A stretch of 64,000 bases of DNA, taken from the NCBI GenBank assembly GCA_044343935.1, contig JBIJDU010000001.1, positions 62,001 through 126,000 on the forward strand, given 5' to 3'. The notes beneath the pieces are model-generated. The model worked only from the letters and a program-made list of their open reading frames with translations. It did not search any database and was not told the origin of the DNA. The DNA comes from AcAMD-5 sp044343935. Lineage in GTDB: Bacteria; Actinomycetota; Actinomycetes; S36-B12; UBA5976. Shown piece by piece: positions 42,979 through 51,693 of the stretch; the first letter of the stretch is position 1; every line of letters starts with the position of its first letter. The translations under genes and the position numbers were made by a program.

Positions 42979-43888
42979 CTAAACCAAGTTCCCCAAAGTC
43001 AACACTTACTAAATCGCCAACTTGAACAAAGCAATGTCCAGTACAGGTGCCAGTGCTAATGAATTCACCAGCCTTCACATATCTACCGCGCTCACGAAGC
43101 CAGTTGATCATCCAGGTTGCACTAGTTATTGGGTGCCCCATTGCTTGGATGCCTTGTCCAGATTTTATGTAATGGCCATTTACATACAGGTCTAAATTTG
43201 CGTTAGGTAAATCAATCTCTTGCCAGTCTTTAATCTTGTTACCTACCACAAAAGCAGCACCACCGGCATTGTCATACATGCCGCCGAAGTAGCCACTAAG
43301 GCTGTACCAATCTTCGAAAACTGAATCCCCAATTTCTATAACGGGTGCCAGATATTCAACTCCGGCTCTAACATCAGCTTCAGTGTAGGGCTGGGTTCTA
43401 ACTGGAAAATCAACTCCGAATTGAAATGCAAACTCACATTCACACAATCGATAGTTCACAAAAAATTCCGATGGCACTTCTGCTGGACTATTCATAATGG
43501 ATCGCGTGAAAAGACGCCCTGGTGAAGGTTCTGGAATGTTCTCCGCTTTACGCACGTCTAGACTTGCTGCACCAACTTTCCACCCTGCACCTTCCCAACC
43601 AAGGGCATCCTCCAAATTCAGTACAACATGAGCCATAGATGTCCACGATCTGGCTCGTAATCTCTCTGGCATCACAACCGGTTTTCGATTTATTCGGCCA
43701 GCTGCTATTAATTCAATTACTTCATTGAGTTCTTGATCTGTTAAGTCAGATTCGCGCTCAGATGGCAGCGATCCTCCGGGAGGTGTCGGACCATGAATCA
43801 ATCTACCTCGATCAGACAAGTAATCAGGCCGACCGCTATGTCGATTAGAACGCAGCTGCGCTAACCGTGAGATTTCATAGTTTTCCAT
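42959..43888 (-). CDS. 2-keto-4-pentenoate hydratase family protein (MhpD type)
   Basis: A 309-residue FAH/MhpD-superfamily enzyme. The metal ligands are Glu150 and Glu152 (LCECEFAF) and Glu185 (PVIEIGDS); the lysine in AGWKVG is the usual Lys of the hydratase pocket. GHPITSATWMINWL and ISTGTCTGHCFVQVGD complete the fold. Relatives hydrate 2-keto-4-enoates or decarboxylate 4-oxalocrotonate. An extra N-terminal segment of about 45 residues (RSNRHSGRPDYLSDRG) is uncommon. TACTGT eight bases before the ATG is a probable -10. First gene of a two-gene operon with the dehydrogenase. Confidence 0.85.
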   Translation of the reverse strand: MENYEISRLAQLRSNRHSGRPDYLSDRGRLIHGPTPPGGSLPSERESDLTDQELNEVIELIAAGRINRKPVVMPERLRARSWTSMAHVVLNLEDALGWEGAGWKVGAASLDVRKAENIPEPSPGRLFTRSIMNSPAEVPSEFFVNYRLCECEFAFQFGVDFPVRTQPYTEADVRAGVEYLAPVIEIGDSVFEDWYSLSGYFGGMYDNAGGAAFVVGNKIKDWQEIDLPNANLDLYVNGHYIKSGQGIQAMGHPITSATWMINWLRERGRYVKAGEFISTGTCTGHCFVQVGDLVSVDFGELGLVEAKFV

Positions 43889-44007
43889 AAGTTGGCACAG
43901 TAACAGATGAAATCGATCTCAACTAGTAGTGATTGACCATTTACTTTTGCCCTGCTCCCAAGCAAATGTGATTTGGGCAGCAATACCGCTGAATTCGGTT
44001 TATTGCT

Positions 44008-44385
44008 CTATAGGGTTATTAAGACTGAGAGCATGGTTGCGACCAAACCAAACGGTGTCCAGATATTTCGCTCAGCTTTGCTTCGAGAAACCAAGTTAAC
44101 CAGGGTGCCAATCGCAAAAAATGCCAAGATTGCATAATTTGCTATTTTGCCTTGGTCCGCTGAGAGTAGCTCAGGAAAGATCCCAACTTGTGCTAGCAGG
44201 TGACCCTGTATTGCCAGCAAAACCAAAACAGAAATAACGCTGGTAATTCTTAGCTTATTGGGCAGCCTACCAATGTTTTGACCTCCGTAGGCATATTTAC
44301 CCAGTGGCGCACCAAGCGCAATTGCCACTTGAAACGCAATCAGAATTGAAATCATCGCAACTAACAGCCAACTGGCAAAAGACAT
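44008..44385 (-). CDS. Small four-helix membrane protein, unknown
   Basis: A 125-residue protein with four hydrophobic segments (FASWLLVAMISILIAFQV, ITSVISVLVLLAIQGHLL, IANYAILAFFAIGTLVNLV, FGLVATMLSVLITL). I do not recognise the family. The frame runs up to 44436, but AGAGAGG nine bases before the ATG at 44385 fixes the start. Upstream are two related palindromes. It lies between the catabolic block and the cell-surface genes and may be the edge of the inserted region. Confidence 0.7.
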   Translation of the reverse strand: MSFASWLLVAMISILIAFQVAIALGAPLGKYAYGGQNIGRLPNKLRITSVISVLVLLAIQGHLLAQVGIFPELLSADQGKIANYAILAFFAIGTLVNLVSRSKAERNIWTPFGLVATMLSVLITL

Positions 44386-44512
44386 TTCGTTGCCTCTCTG
44401 GTTATTGAATGAAAATTGTAATTGATATCGAATCAAAAGTCCTCATGATTAGAAGCGTATTTTAATCGTTTGACTCCTGAAATTTAATCATTGGCTAGGA
44501 TTGCCTAGTTAC

Positions 44513-44573
44513 CCTTGGTAACCAATCGATGTTGAATGAATAACTGCTTGGTAGCGAACCTTGGTTAACCAAG
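44513..44573. promoter_or_regulatory. Pair of TTGGT(T)AACCAA palindromes
   Basis: TTGGTAACCAA (44515-44525) and CTTGGTTAACCAAG (44560-44573) are two versions of one palindrome with centres about 46 bases apart. They sit upstream of the small membrane-protein gene and after the acyltransferase stop. The spacing suits a pair of regulator sites; a terminator role is less likely because no T-run follows. Confidence 0.5.
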
Positions 44574-44588
44574 ATAGTACTAATCAAG

Positions 44589-46478
44589 TCACTTCTTAGA
44601 CAGAAACTGATCGATCTGTTCTACCAAAAGATCGCTACCAGAAAGTGACATATGGTGATCATCAAAATATAAACCAAGACCTTTTTTGGTAACAAAACAG
44701 AACTCCTGATTGCAAAATTGATTTGCCGGATCAACAATCTGAACTTCAGTTGGCAGTAAGGATCTGAAATTCACTTTAGACAAATACTCCGCTGACCATT
44801 CTCTCCGGAGCTTCCCAGGAATATCTGACATTTGGCCCGTTTCCGCTACCGCCAAATATTGATTAATCTTTGCCTTGAGCGAGGGCGCCTGAAGCACAAA
44901 AATCACTTCTTTGTTGGCAGCAATGAATTCATTAACCATGTTTACCAAGGCTATTTGATAAATCTCTTCAGATATGTATGAGTCGTTACGATAACTTAAC
45001 ACAACGGATTTTATATCTGAGTTATCATTTACTTCATCTATTACTTTTTCATGCCATTTTCCACAAATAGAATTTATTTCTGAGACGACGCGGTAGTTAT
45101 GCTTACATCCGCTTATCGTGTATTGCGTAATGCCAACCCGCTGGGGTTTAAGGTACTTAGCAAGCGAATAGGAAAGTTCTACCGCATGACTATTGCCAAT
45201 AACGGCAACTTGTGCGAGATTAGCAAAATAGGTGCAAGGTAATCTTGTCAGCGCTTCAGCTGCCTGAGGAAAATGACATTGTTCTCGTTTCGGACTTGAT
45301 TCAATAGTTGAGTAAATTGAATTTTTTTGTCCATTATCTTGAGATTCCCTAAATGCAGGCAGGGAGATTCCAACTAAAACCAATAGCAGCGAGCCAACCG
45401 CGGAAAAGATTAGAACAAATTTAGCCTTAACTTTGCTTCGATCTCTGAATGGCTTTTCCACCAACTGCCAACTTAGGAAAGCCAAAAGCAGCACAAGAGC
45501 AATCAAAATTATGTAACTAACGCTACTAAGTTCGCCAATGGTTCTATATCTGGCAAAGGCAAAGACTGGCTGATGCCACAAATATGCACTATAGCTAATT
45601 AAGCCCAGGCCAACAAAAATTCTATTGCTCAAAAATCTGGCAACTTTTACTTCTGAATCTAGAAAGTAAATCAGTAGCGCTGTACCGACAGTGGGAATCA
45701 GTGTGTACAGGCTCGGAGTAGGCGTATTTTTGTTGAAAGTAAACACTGATATGAGAATTAAAAGTAAGCCAATCCAACTTGCCCATTCTCGCTGGGTCCT
45801 GGTTGCGAAATCAGCGGTCTTATACCGGAGAAGAAGTGCAGTTAGCGCGCCCAGCATTAACTCCCAGGCACGCGTTGGCAGCAGATAGAAATTAGCAGAT
45901 TGGAATTCGCCTGCTGCGTATTGCGCCAGTGTCAAACTAATTAAGAGAATAATGCTGAGTATTAAGAAAAGCTTCTTCTGGCCAAAGCGCCATATTGCAA
46001 ATAGCAGGATTGGATAAAACACATAAAACTGTTCCTCAACTGCAAGGCTCCACGTGTGAAGCAGTGGCTGAAGTTCCGCTGTGGTATCAAAATAATCACT
46101 CTCTTGCCAAAAAAAGATGTTTGATGCAAATAATGCAACCGCTACCAAACTACCTGCAAGTTCAGCAAAATCAGTTGGCGCCATTAAGAGCCAGCCGAGT
46201 ATTACTGAAACCAGGCTAACGAGAAAAAGCGCAGGAAGAATTCGTCGCATTCTTCGTTCGTAAAAATTCTTTAACGAAAAATTTTGATTTTCGATGTCAT
46301 TAGCTAGAATTGAAGTAATTAGAAAACCACTAATCACAAAAAACACATCTACACCAATATATCCACCGCTAAATGCGGAGAAACCAGCATGAAAAAAAAT
46401 TACCGGTAATACAGCAATCGCGCGTAGCCCATCAATTTCTGGTCGGTATTTCAATGAAGTGGTTGCGCTAATTTCCAA
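44589..46478 (-). CDS. OafA/YrhL-type acyltransferase with SGNH domain
   Basis: A 629-residue membrane enzyme that acetylates or acylates surface polysaccharide. The first ~345 residues form the acyltransferase-3 domain: YRPEIDGLRAIAVLPVIFFH at the start, RRMRRILPALF, and about ten helices. The last ~240 residues are an external SGNH hydrolase domain with VIGNSHAVEL (Asn for Asp of the usual GDSH) and a C-terminal DDHHMS. The start is a TTG after AAAGAGAA, overlapping the PAP2 gene end by 28 bases. Confidence 0.9.
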   Translation of the reverse strand: MEISATTSLKYRPEIDGLRAIAVLPVIFFHAGFSAFSGGYIGVDVFFVISGFLITSILANDIENQNFSLKNFYERRMRRILPALFLVSLVSVILGWLLMAPTDFAELAGSLVAVALFASNIFFWQESDYFDTTAELQPLLHTWSLAVEEQFYVFYPILLFAIWRFGQKKLFLILSIILLISLTLAQYAAGEFQSANFYLLPTRAWELMLGALTALLLRYKTADFATRTQREWASWIGLLLILISVFTFNKNTPTPSLYTLIPTVGTALLIYFLDSEVKVARFLSNRIFVGLGLISYSAYLWHQPVFAFARYRTIGELSSVSYIILIALVLLLAFLSWQLVEKPFRDRSKVKAKFVLIFSAVGSLLLVLVGISLPAFRESQDNGQKNSIYSTIESSPKREQCHFPQAAEALTRLPCTYFANLAQVAVIGNSHAVELSYSLAKYLKPQRVGITQYTISGCKHNYRVVSEINSICGKWHEKVIDEVNDNSDIKSVVLSYRNDSYISEEIYQIALVNMVNEFIAANKEVIFVLQAPSLKAKINQYLAVAETGQMSDIPGKLRREWSAEYLSKVNFRSLLPTEVQIVDPANQFCNQEFCFVTKKGLGLYFDDHHMSLSGSDLLVEQIDQFLSKK

Positions 46479-47167
46479 TTCTCTTTTCTAGCCCAAGCAA
46501 CAGTAATGTCAACAGCAATAAAGGCAGCTGCTATTGCCCATCCTACAAGTGCACCGGTAGCTAAGTCAGTAATCCAATGATGTCCGAGCATGATTGATCC
46601 CAGCGACATAATCACTGTTAACGTAACTGCAATGCCCGCACCAATGGCACTTGCAAAATGTGACCAGGCGCCTTTGCGAGAGAGTAGATAAAGCAGCACC
46701 AACCAACTAAATGCCGCGTTAGCAGCATGGCCAGATGGAAACAATCCAATTTCACCTAGGGTATCTGGGTTGAGAAATCTAGGCTCACCAGTAATTGGTC
46801 TGCTTCGAGCCATAACCAATTTCATCGCCGCCACCACCACGTTAAGAGACAGTGTGCCCAGCACAACAAGCACGATCGGATGCCATGATCCAGTAGCTCG
46901 ATATAGCCAGATTGCGGCAATTAGCAATACCCCAACAACAATGGCTCGCTGACCCAACAGGATCATCAACTCAGCTAAATCGCGCATCCAAGTGCCACGT
47001 TCAACTCGCAGCGCTAAGCCAGATTTATCCAGTCGCAGAATCCAAGCTCGCTCCAGCGCCACTTCATAAGTAGTCCAGGCAGCGGCAATAGCAGAGATAA
47101 CTGCAATAACAATTAGCAGCAGCCGGCGGCGATCGATAGTCAACAAATTACTCATTTCATTAAACAT
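46451..47167 (-). CDS. PAP2-family membrane phosphatase
   Basis: A 238-residue protein with six hydrophobic helices. Phosphatase motifs are KLVMARSRP (motif 1), FPSGHAANA (motif 2) and LGHHWITDLATG (motif 3). The Arg normally found seven or so residues before the motif 3 His (SRxxxxxH) is not visible; the segment reads GSIMLGHHW. It may dephosphorylate prenyl or lipid phosphates in the membrane. ATG at 47167 was chosen; a second ATG four codons later is possible. It is co-transcribed with the downstream acyltransferase. Confidence 0.85.
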   Translation of the reverse strand: MFNEMSNLLTIDRRRLLLIVIAVISAIAAAWTTYEVALERAWILRLDKSGLALRVERGTWMRDLAELMILLGQRAIVVGVLLIAAIWLYRATGSWHPIVLVVLGTLSLNVVVAAMKLVMARSRPITGEPRFLNPDTLGEIGLFPSGHAANAAFSWLVLLYLLSRKGAWSHFASAIGAGIAVTLTVIMSLGSIMLGHHWITDLATGALVGWAIAAAFIAVDITVAWARKENWKLAQPLH

Positions 47168-47203
47168 CCCAATTATCCACTAGTTAATTGTGGGATCCAG
47201 GAA

Positions 47204-48202
47204 TTAACCCAAGATAGTGGCAACAAGTAACGCTTTAATCGTATGGAGGCGATTCTCCGCTTGATCGAAAGCAATATTGGCGCTGGATTGAAAAACTTCA
47301 TCAGTTACTTCTAAGCCGCCGGTAACGTCAGCAATTGCGGCAGCTTGTTTGCCAACATCCGTTTTTTCATCATGATAAGCCGGTAAGCAGTGCATAAATT
47401 TTGCGCTGGGCGCAGCGTGCTGCATTAGTTCTATATTTACTTGGTAGGGCAGAAGTAGATCAATTCGAGATTGCCAAACTGAATTAGGCTCTCCCATGGA
47501 TGCCCAAACATCAGTGTGCACGAACTGACTATCAGCAACTGCCTCACGGGCTGATTGAGTTAATTGAAGTTGTGCCCCGGTAGATTTTGCAATCTGATTT
47601 GCCTGTTCAATTAATTCTGCCGTTGGCCAAAGCGCAGTTGGCGCAGCAATACTGAAATTCATTCCCAGCAATGCTGCGGTGATCAAAAACGAATTTCCCA
47701 TATTGTTTCGAGCATCACCTAAATAGCAGAATTTAAAGTTAGTTAAATCTGGCCCGGCAACTTCGCGCATAGTTAGTAAATCTGCCAGCATCTGGGTTGG
47801 GTGCCATTGATCAGTTAAGCCGTTAATAACTGGGACTCTGGAATTCGTGGCAAGTGTTTCCACAGCATCTTGGGAAGCGCCACGAAACATAATCGCGTCA
47901 TACATTCGAGAGAGCACTTTTGCAGTATCGGGTACAGACTCTTTGTGGCCTAACTGGGAAGTACCAGGATCAAAAACCGTAGTGCTGCCGCCTTGCTGCG
48001 TCATCGCAACTTCAAATGCTGCTCGCGTTCTAGTTGAAGTTTTTTCAAAAATCAGCGCAACAGATTTACCAACTAATTTGGGGTTTTCGTTGCCTGACTT
48101 AGTGGCAGTTTTTAACTTCGTGGCAAGATCAAGCAGGTAATGAAATTCTTCGGCCGTTAAATCCAGCTCTTTGGTAATTGACTTGCCCAGCAGTGAATTC
48201 AT
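47204..48202 (-). CDS. argF: Ornithine carbamoyltransferase (ArcB/E. coli ArgI type)
   Basis: Makes citrulline from ornithine and carbamoyl phosphate, or runs in reverse in the arginine deiminase route. Motifs are EKTSTRTRAAFEVA, DQWHPTQMLADLL, GDARNNMGNSFL and KFMHCLPAYHDE. The 332-residue length, MYDAIMFRGASQDAVETLA and the VFDQAEN-like end (IAFDQAENRLHTIKALL) match the E. coli/ArcB branch rather than the ~310-residue ArgF usual in actinobacteria. No arginine gene is nearby, so direction in vivo is open. CACAAT six bases before the ATG may be its -10. Confidence 0.9.
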   Translation of the reverse strand: MNSLLGKSITKELDLTAEEFHYLLDLATKLKTATKSGNENPKLVGKSVALIFEKTSTRTRAAFEVAMTQQGGSTTVFDPGTSQLGHKESVPDTAKVLSRMYDAIMFRGASQDAVETLATNSRVPVINGLTDQWHPTQMLADLLTMREVAGPDLTNFKFCYLGDARNNMGNSFLITAALLGMNFSIAAPTALWPTAELIEQANQIAKSTGAQLQLTQSAREAVADSQFVHTDVWASMGEPNSVWQSRIDLLLPYQVNIELMQHAAPSAKFMHCLPAYHDEKTDVGKQAAAIADVTGGLEVTDEVFQSSANIAFDQAENRLHTIKALLVATILG

Positions 48203-48249
48203 TAACGAATTGTGGCAGAGGGAAAACTAGGTGGGATTTGCTGGGTGGG

Positions 48250-48600
48250 TTAACCCGCATGTCCCAGGATTGGGGCATCAGCAGTGAGTTCAGTCGTATG
48301 ACTGATCTTGGGTAGGTCGGTGGCTGATACTTTGGGGTAAAGCGCCTCGCGCTCTTCTTCAGTGAGCCCACCCCAGACCCCATATGGCTCTCTGGCGCGA
48401 ATGGCGTAATCAGCACATTCGACCTTGACTGGGCAGCCAGCACAGATGGCTTTTGCGGCTCGATCCCGGCGCAGTCTGGCCATTCCTCGTTCATTTTGGG
48501 GATGGAAGAAAACGTCTGGATCAGCGGTTCGACATAGGCCTCGCTCCTGCCAGGTCCAGACCACATCGTCTGGCACTTGGGACAGCGGCTGCTGCGGCAT
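48250..48600 (-). CDS. whiB: WhiB-family iron-sulfur regulator, WhiB3/WhiD type
   Basis: A 116-residue actinobacterial transcription factor. The four cluster cysteines are in GLCRTADPD, AICAGCPVKVEC, and the DNA-binding or sigma-contact turn is GVWGGLTEEER. FFHPQNERG and REPYGVWGG match mycobacterial WhiB3 and Streptomyces WhiD better than WhiB1 or WhiB2. The [4Fe-4S] cluster senses redox or NO, and these proteins act with the principal sigma factor. AGGAG precedes the ATG. Confidence 0.93.
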   Translation of the reverse strand: MPQQPLSQVPDDVVWTWQERGLCRTADPDVFFHPQNERGMARLRRDRAAKAICAGCPVKVECADYAIRAREPYGVWGGLTEEEREALYPKVSATDLPKISHTTELTADAPILGHAG

Positions 48601-48747
48601 TAAAACTCCTAGATCGTAACGAGGTTCAATCCAACTCAGATGCTAAACATAGTTTGGCCGAATCTGGAAATCTAGCCCCCCTCCTTAGTGGTTGATGAGA
48701 GACGCTGTGCTATGCGTGCGCCGGCTCCGGTTCTCAAAGTTTCGCTC

Positions 48748-48760
48748 TAGACTCACCAGA
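48748..48760 (+). promoter_or_regulatory. Leaderless promoter of the DUF3039 gene
   Basis: TAGACT (48748-48753), seven bases, ATG. This decides the start over an in-frame ATG 69 bases upstream. Confidence 0.65.
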
Positions 48761-48994
48761 ATGAGCAGTTCAATTGACCAAGCATTACAACCAATTTCTG
48801 ACCTGAAACTTGACGAGGGCGATCACGAAAAGTTTGCGCACTACGTTAAAAAAGAAGACATTGTGGAAAGCGCGGTAACTGGAAAACCAGTAATTGCGCT
48901 GTGTGGCAAAGTTTGGGTGCCTAATCGAGATCCGCAAAAATTTCCAGTATGTCCACAATGCCAAGAGATCTATAACCAACTAAAACCAGAATGA
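48761..48994 (+). CDS. DUF3039 family protein
   Basis: A 77-residue protein with the DUF3039 pattern: HEKFAHYVKKEDIVESAVTGKPVIALCG (split), KVWVPNRDP and CPQCQEIY. The Cys and CxxC suggest zinc binding. Actinobacteria-specific, function unknown. The ATG at 48761 was chosen from the -10 box seven bases upstream. Its stop overlaps the GH18 gene start by four bases, so the two are translationally coupled. Confidence 0.88.
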   Translation: MSSSIDQALQPISDLKLDEGDHEKFAHYVKKEDIVESAVTGKPVIALCGKVWVPNRDPQKFPVCPQCQEIYNQLKPE

Positions 48995-50814
48995 AACTAC
49001 TTAAAGTTTGGCTTAGCTTTATTACTGCCATTTCAGTAGTGGCAGTGATGGTGTTACCCAGTTGGGGTAATGAGCCAATCAATCCGATAACTGAAACCAC
49101 CCCAACTGCTATTCCAGCGCTGCCCGTAATCACTGGCTGGCTGCCATATTGGGATGACGCGCCTGGCACTGCCACCATCATTGCTAACGGTGACATCATT
49201 GCGGAAGCTATGCCATTTTGGTGGAGCACAGTGGGCGATACCAATTCGGTTTCACTGCGCATTAAGAGCACTGGCACTTCGCTCGCTAAGCGCAGCAGAT
49301 TGATTAATCAAATGCAAACTGCTGGGATCAAGGTGTTGCCAACCATCACTGATTCAACTTGTGTTGGCACTGCGCCATCAACGTTGCCAGCAATATTTGC
49401 TTCCGAGCAAAAGCGTGCTAACTACATAAATCAGATCACCGCGTTGGCAGCGCGGGAAAACTATGACGGCATTGATTTAGATCTCGAGTGCTTTATGTAT
49501 GAATCACGGCTGTGGAGCAGCTATCAAGCCAACTGGGTGAAGTTCGTGGCTGAACTCGGGGTTGCGCTGCGAGCCCAAGGTGACTTGCTATCAATGACCA
49601 CGCCACCTATTTATTCTGATACCACTGGTTACTGGGTTTACTCCTGGAAGCAAATTGGGCCGCATATTGATCGGCTGCGGATCATGGCCTACGACTTCTC
49701 TACTGGTAATTCAACCTGGGATCCCAACGATCGATCGCAAGGCGATGGCGCTATTGCTCCCATGGATTGGGTGAAGCGCATTGTTAATTATGCCGTTAGC
49801 GTGGTTGAGCCAAGCAAGATTTGGTTAGGCGTGCCAGCTTATGGCCGCAATTGGGTAACTGCAGTTGATGGTGCATGCCCAACTGTTGGTGAAGTGCCTA
49901 ACCTAGATCGAGTGGTTTGGACTAGCAAAGAAGTGTTGCCAAAGCTCGCTGAGTTAGGGGTGACTGCGCAATCTCGCTTTCACTCAATTCATCGAGAGCG
50001 CACGTTGATTTATCAACGCACTTTTACTGGCACCAACAATGCCGGTGCGGCACGAAGTTGCACGGTAACTAGAACTGTTTGGTGGCAAGACGCTCGAAGT
50101 CACTTTGAGCGATTAAAAGTGGCCCGTGATGCCGGCATGGCTGGAATTGCAGTTTGGCGATTAAATGGCGAAGAAGATGAGATGTGGAATCGCACCCGAC
50201 CTTTCGCCCAATCCATTTCAGAGCAACCATTATTAGTTGAGCTAAAACCACCTACCCCAACAAAGTTAGGTGAAGCAACCACGCTTACCGCGGCCGTTCG
50301 TGCCACCACCTCAGTTGGCGCATCGAGATCTGTTGCAAATGTGCCAATTAGATTGCAGCAGCAAAATCCAGATAACTCTTGGACTGATGTCGCATTGGCC
50401 ACAACTGATGCCACTGGCAATGCACTTTTCACGATTAACGCCATCTTGAATAGATTCCGAGTGAGCACCGATCCAGTTGTCGGCACTTGGAAATCTGCCA
50501 CCTCAACGGAAGTTCTGCCAGTTATTGCGCGCAGTATTGCGATAACTAAAGTTTCAACCCAGCCAACAACTAAACGGGGCTTTCAAGTTACTGGCACCGT
50601 GACGCCTGCGGCGCTGGATAACCCAATTGAGCTGCAGCAGCGAGTTAATCGCAGGTGGGTAAGTGTTGCTGCGGTTGAGTTATCCGATACTGGCACATTT
50701 GCGTTAAAGTGGAATAAGCCACCAGCTGGTACACACAACTTACGGCTAGTTAGCGCAGCATCGCCGAGCTATCCAAATCTAAAGCTGCCGCTGGGCAAAA
50801 TCACGGTTAAGTAA
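48991..50814 (+). CDS. Secreted GH18-family glycoside hydrolase
   Basis: A 607-residue exported enzyme. After a signal peptide (to about residue 27), a GH18 TIM barrel spans about 45-410, with catalytic YDGIDLDLECF (DxxDxDxE) and MAYDFSTG, resembling YaaH-type peptidoglycan glucosaminidases more than true chitinases. The last ~200 residues hold two beta-sandwich modules (VELKPPTPTKLGEATTLTA..., TGTVTPAALDNPIELQQRV), likely binding or spacer domains. It could cut cell-wall glycan or external chitin oligomers. Coupled to the DUF3039 gene by a four-base overlap. Confidence 0.87.
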   Translation: MKLLKVWLSFITAISVVAVMVLPSWGNEPINPITETTPTAIPALPVITGWLPYWDDAPGTATIIANGDIIAEAMPFWWSTVGDTNSVSLRIKSTGTSLAKRSRLINQMQTAGIKVLPTITDSTCVGTAPSTLPAIFASEQKRANYINQITALAARENYDGIDLDLECFMYESRLWSSYQANWVKFVAELGVALRAQGDLLSMTTPPIYSDTTGYWVYSWKQIGPHIDRLRIMAYDFSTGNSTWDPNDRSQGDGAIAPMDWVKRIVNYAVSVVEPSKIWLGVPAYGRNWVTAVDGACPTVGEVPNLDRVVWTSKEVLPKLAELGVTAQSRFHSIHRERTLIYQRTFTGTNNAGAARSCTVTRTVWWQDARSHFERLKVARDAGMAGIAVWRLNGEEDEMWNRTRPFAQSISEQPLLVELKPPTPTKLGEATTLTAAVRATTSVGASRSVANVPIRLQQQNPDNSWTDVALATTDATGNALFTINAILNRFRVSTDPVVGTWKSATSTEVLPVIARSIAITKVSTQPTTKRGFQVTGTVTPAALDNPIELQQRVNRRWVSVAAVELSDTGTFALKWNKPPAGTHNLRLVSAASPSYPNLKLPLGKITVK

Positions 50815-50863
50815 TTTCTGGAAATCGGTAGTTAAATAATCGGTTTTGTGTAAGTATCGCTAA

Positions 50864-51145
50864 GTGAGCAATATGAATACCGCAGTGCTGCCGGAGATCT
50901 CAATTGAGGTAAGTCAGCCGTTTGCCTGCACGGTGTGGAATGACCCGGTTAATTTGATGAGTTATGTCACCCATGTCTTCATGACCTATTTTGGTTATCC
51001 CAAAGAGCTGGCGGAAAAGTTAATGCTGCAAGTGCATCATGAGGGCAGGGCATATGTCTCACATGGGGATCGCGAAAAAATAGAGCGTGATGTGGCAGCG
51101 ATGCATGAGTATGGCTTATGGGCAACTATTGAAAAGGCAAATTAG
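50864..51145 (+). CDS. clpS: ATP-dependent Clp protease adaptor ClpS
   Basis: Delivers N-degron substrates to ClpAP/ClpCP. The 93 residues contain the core WNDPVNLMSYVTHVF with the acidic residue and Asn of the N-degron pocket, QVHHEGRAYVSHGDREKIE and the final AAMHEYGLWATIE. The start is a GTG at 50864; an ATG three codons on is possible. It pairs with DUF2017, the usual actinobacterial order. Confidence 0.95.
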   Translation: MSNMNTAVLPEISIEVSQPFACTVWNDPVNLMSYVTHVFMTYFGYPKELAEKLMLQVHHEGRAYVSHGDREKIERDVAAMHEYGLWATIEKAN

Positions 51146-51693
51146 TGGCGCATGCATTTAACCGAACTGTAACTGGAAAAATTGTTGGTCGATTGGATCC
51201 CGTTGAACAGGCGCTGCTGCGATCGTTGGTGCTGCAGTTAGCTCAGTTGCTGCATGAAACAGATGACGCTGCATCTCAAGATCCACTTGCACAACTAGTG
51301 GGAATACAAGAGTTAGCCGAGCGGCCAGAAGATCCAGCGCTACTGAGATTATTTCCAGATGCATATCGAGATGATGAATCTGCTGCCAACGACTTTCGCC
51401 GCTACACCCAAGCTAGGTTGCGCGAAAACAAAACCAGTCGAGCCGATGCGGTGATTGAAATGCTGGATCGAGCAGATAACAAAATTGAGCTATCTGAAGC
51501 AGAAGCGCAAAGCATGCTGGCGGTAATGAACGATACGAGATTGGTGCTCGCCAGCCGATTGGGCTTAACCGATGAGCTGAGGTTAGATGAGCTACTGCTA
51601 GCTGAAGCCGATCAGGGTGGTGCCGCGCATTTATATGAATGGCTAACTTGGTTGCAAGAAACCTTAGTGCGCGCAATCATGCAAAAAAATTAG
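51145..51693 (+). CDS. DUF2017 family protein
   Basis: A 182-residue, mostly helical protein of the DUF2017 family, always next to clpS in actinobacteria. The conserved LDPVEQALLRSLVLQLAQLL (20 residues) and RLFPDAYRDDESAANDFRRY regions are present, as is LRLDELL near the end. Function unknown, plausibly linked to Clp proteolysis by location. GTG start shares a base with the clpS stop. The stop codon lies inside the stem of a two-way terminator. Confidence 0.9.
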   Translation: MAHAFNRTVTGKIVGRLDPVEQALLRSLVLQLAQLLHETDDAASQDPLAQLVGIQELAERPEDPALLRLFPDAYRDDESAANDFRRYTQARLRENKTSRADAVIEMLDRADNKIELSEAEAQSMLAVMNDTRLVLASRLGLTDELRLDELLLAEADQGGAAHLYEWLTWLQETLVRAIMQKN

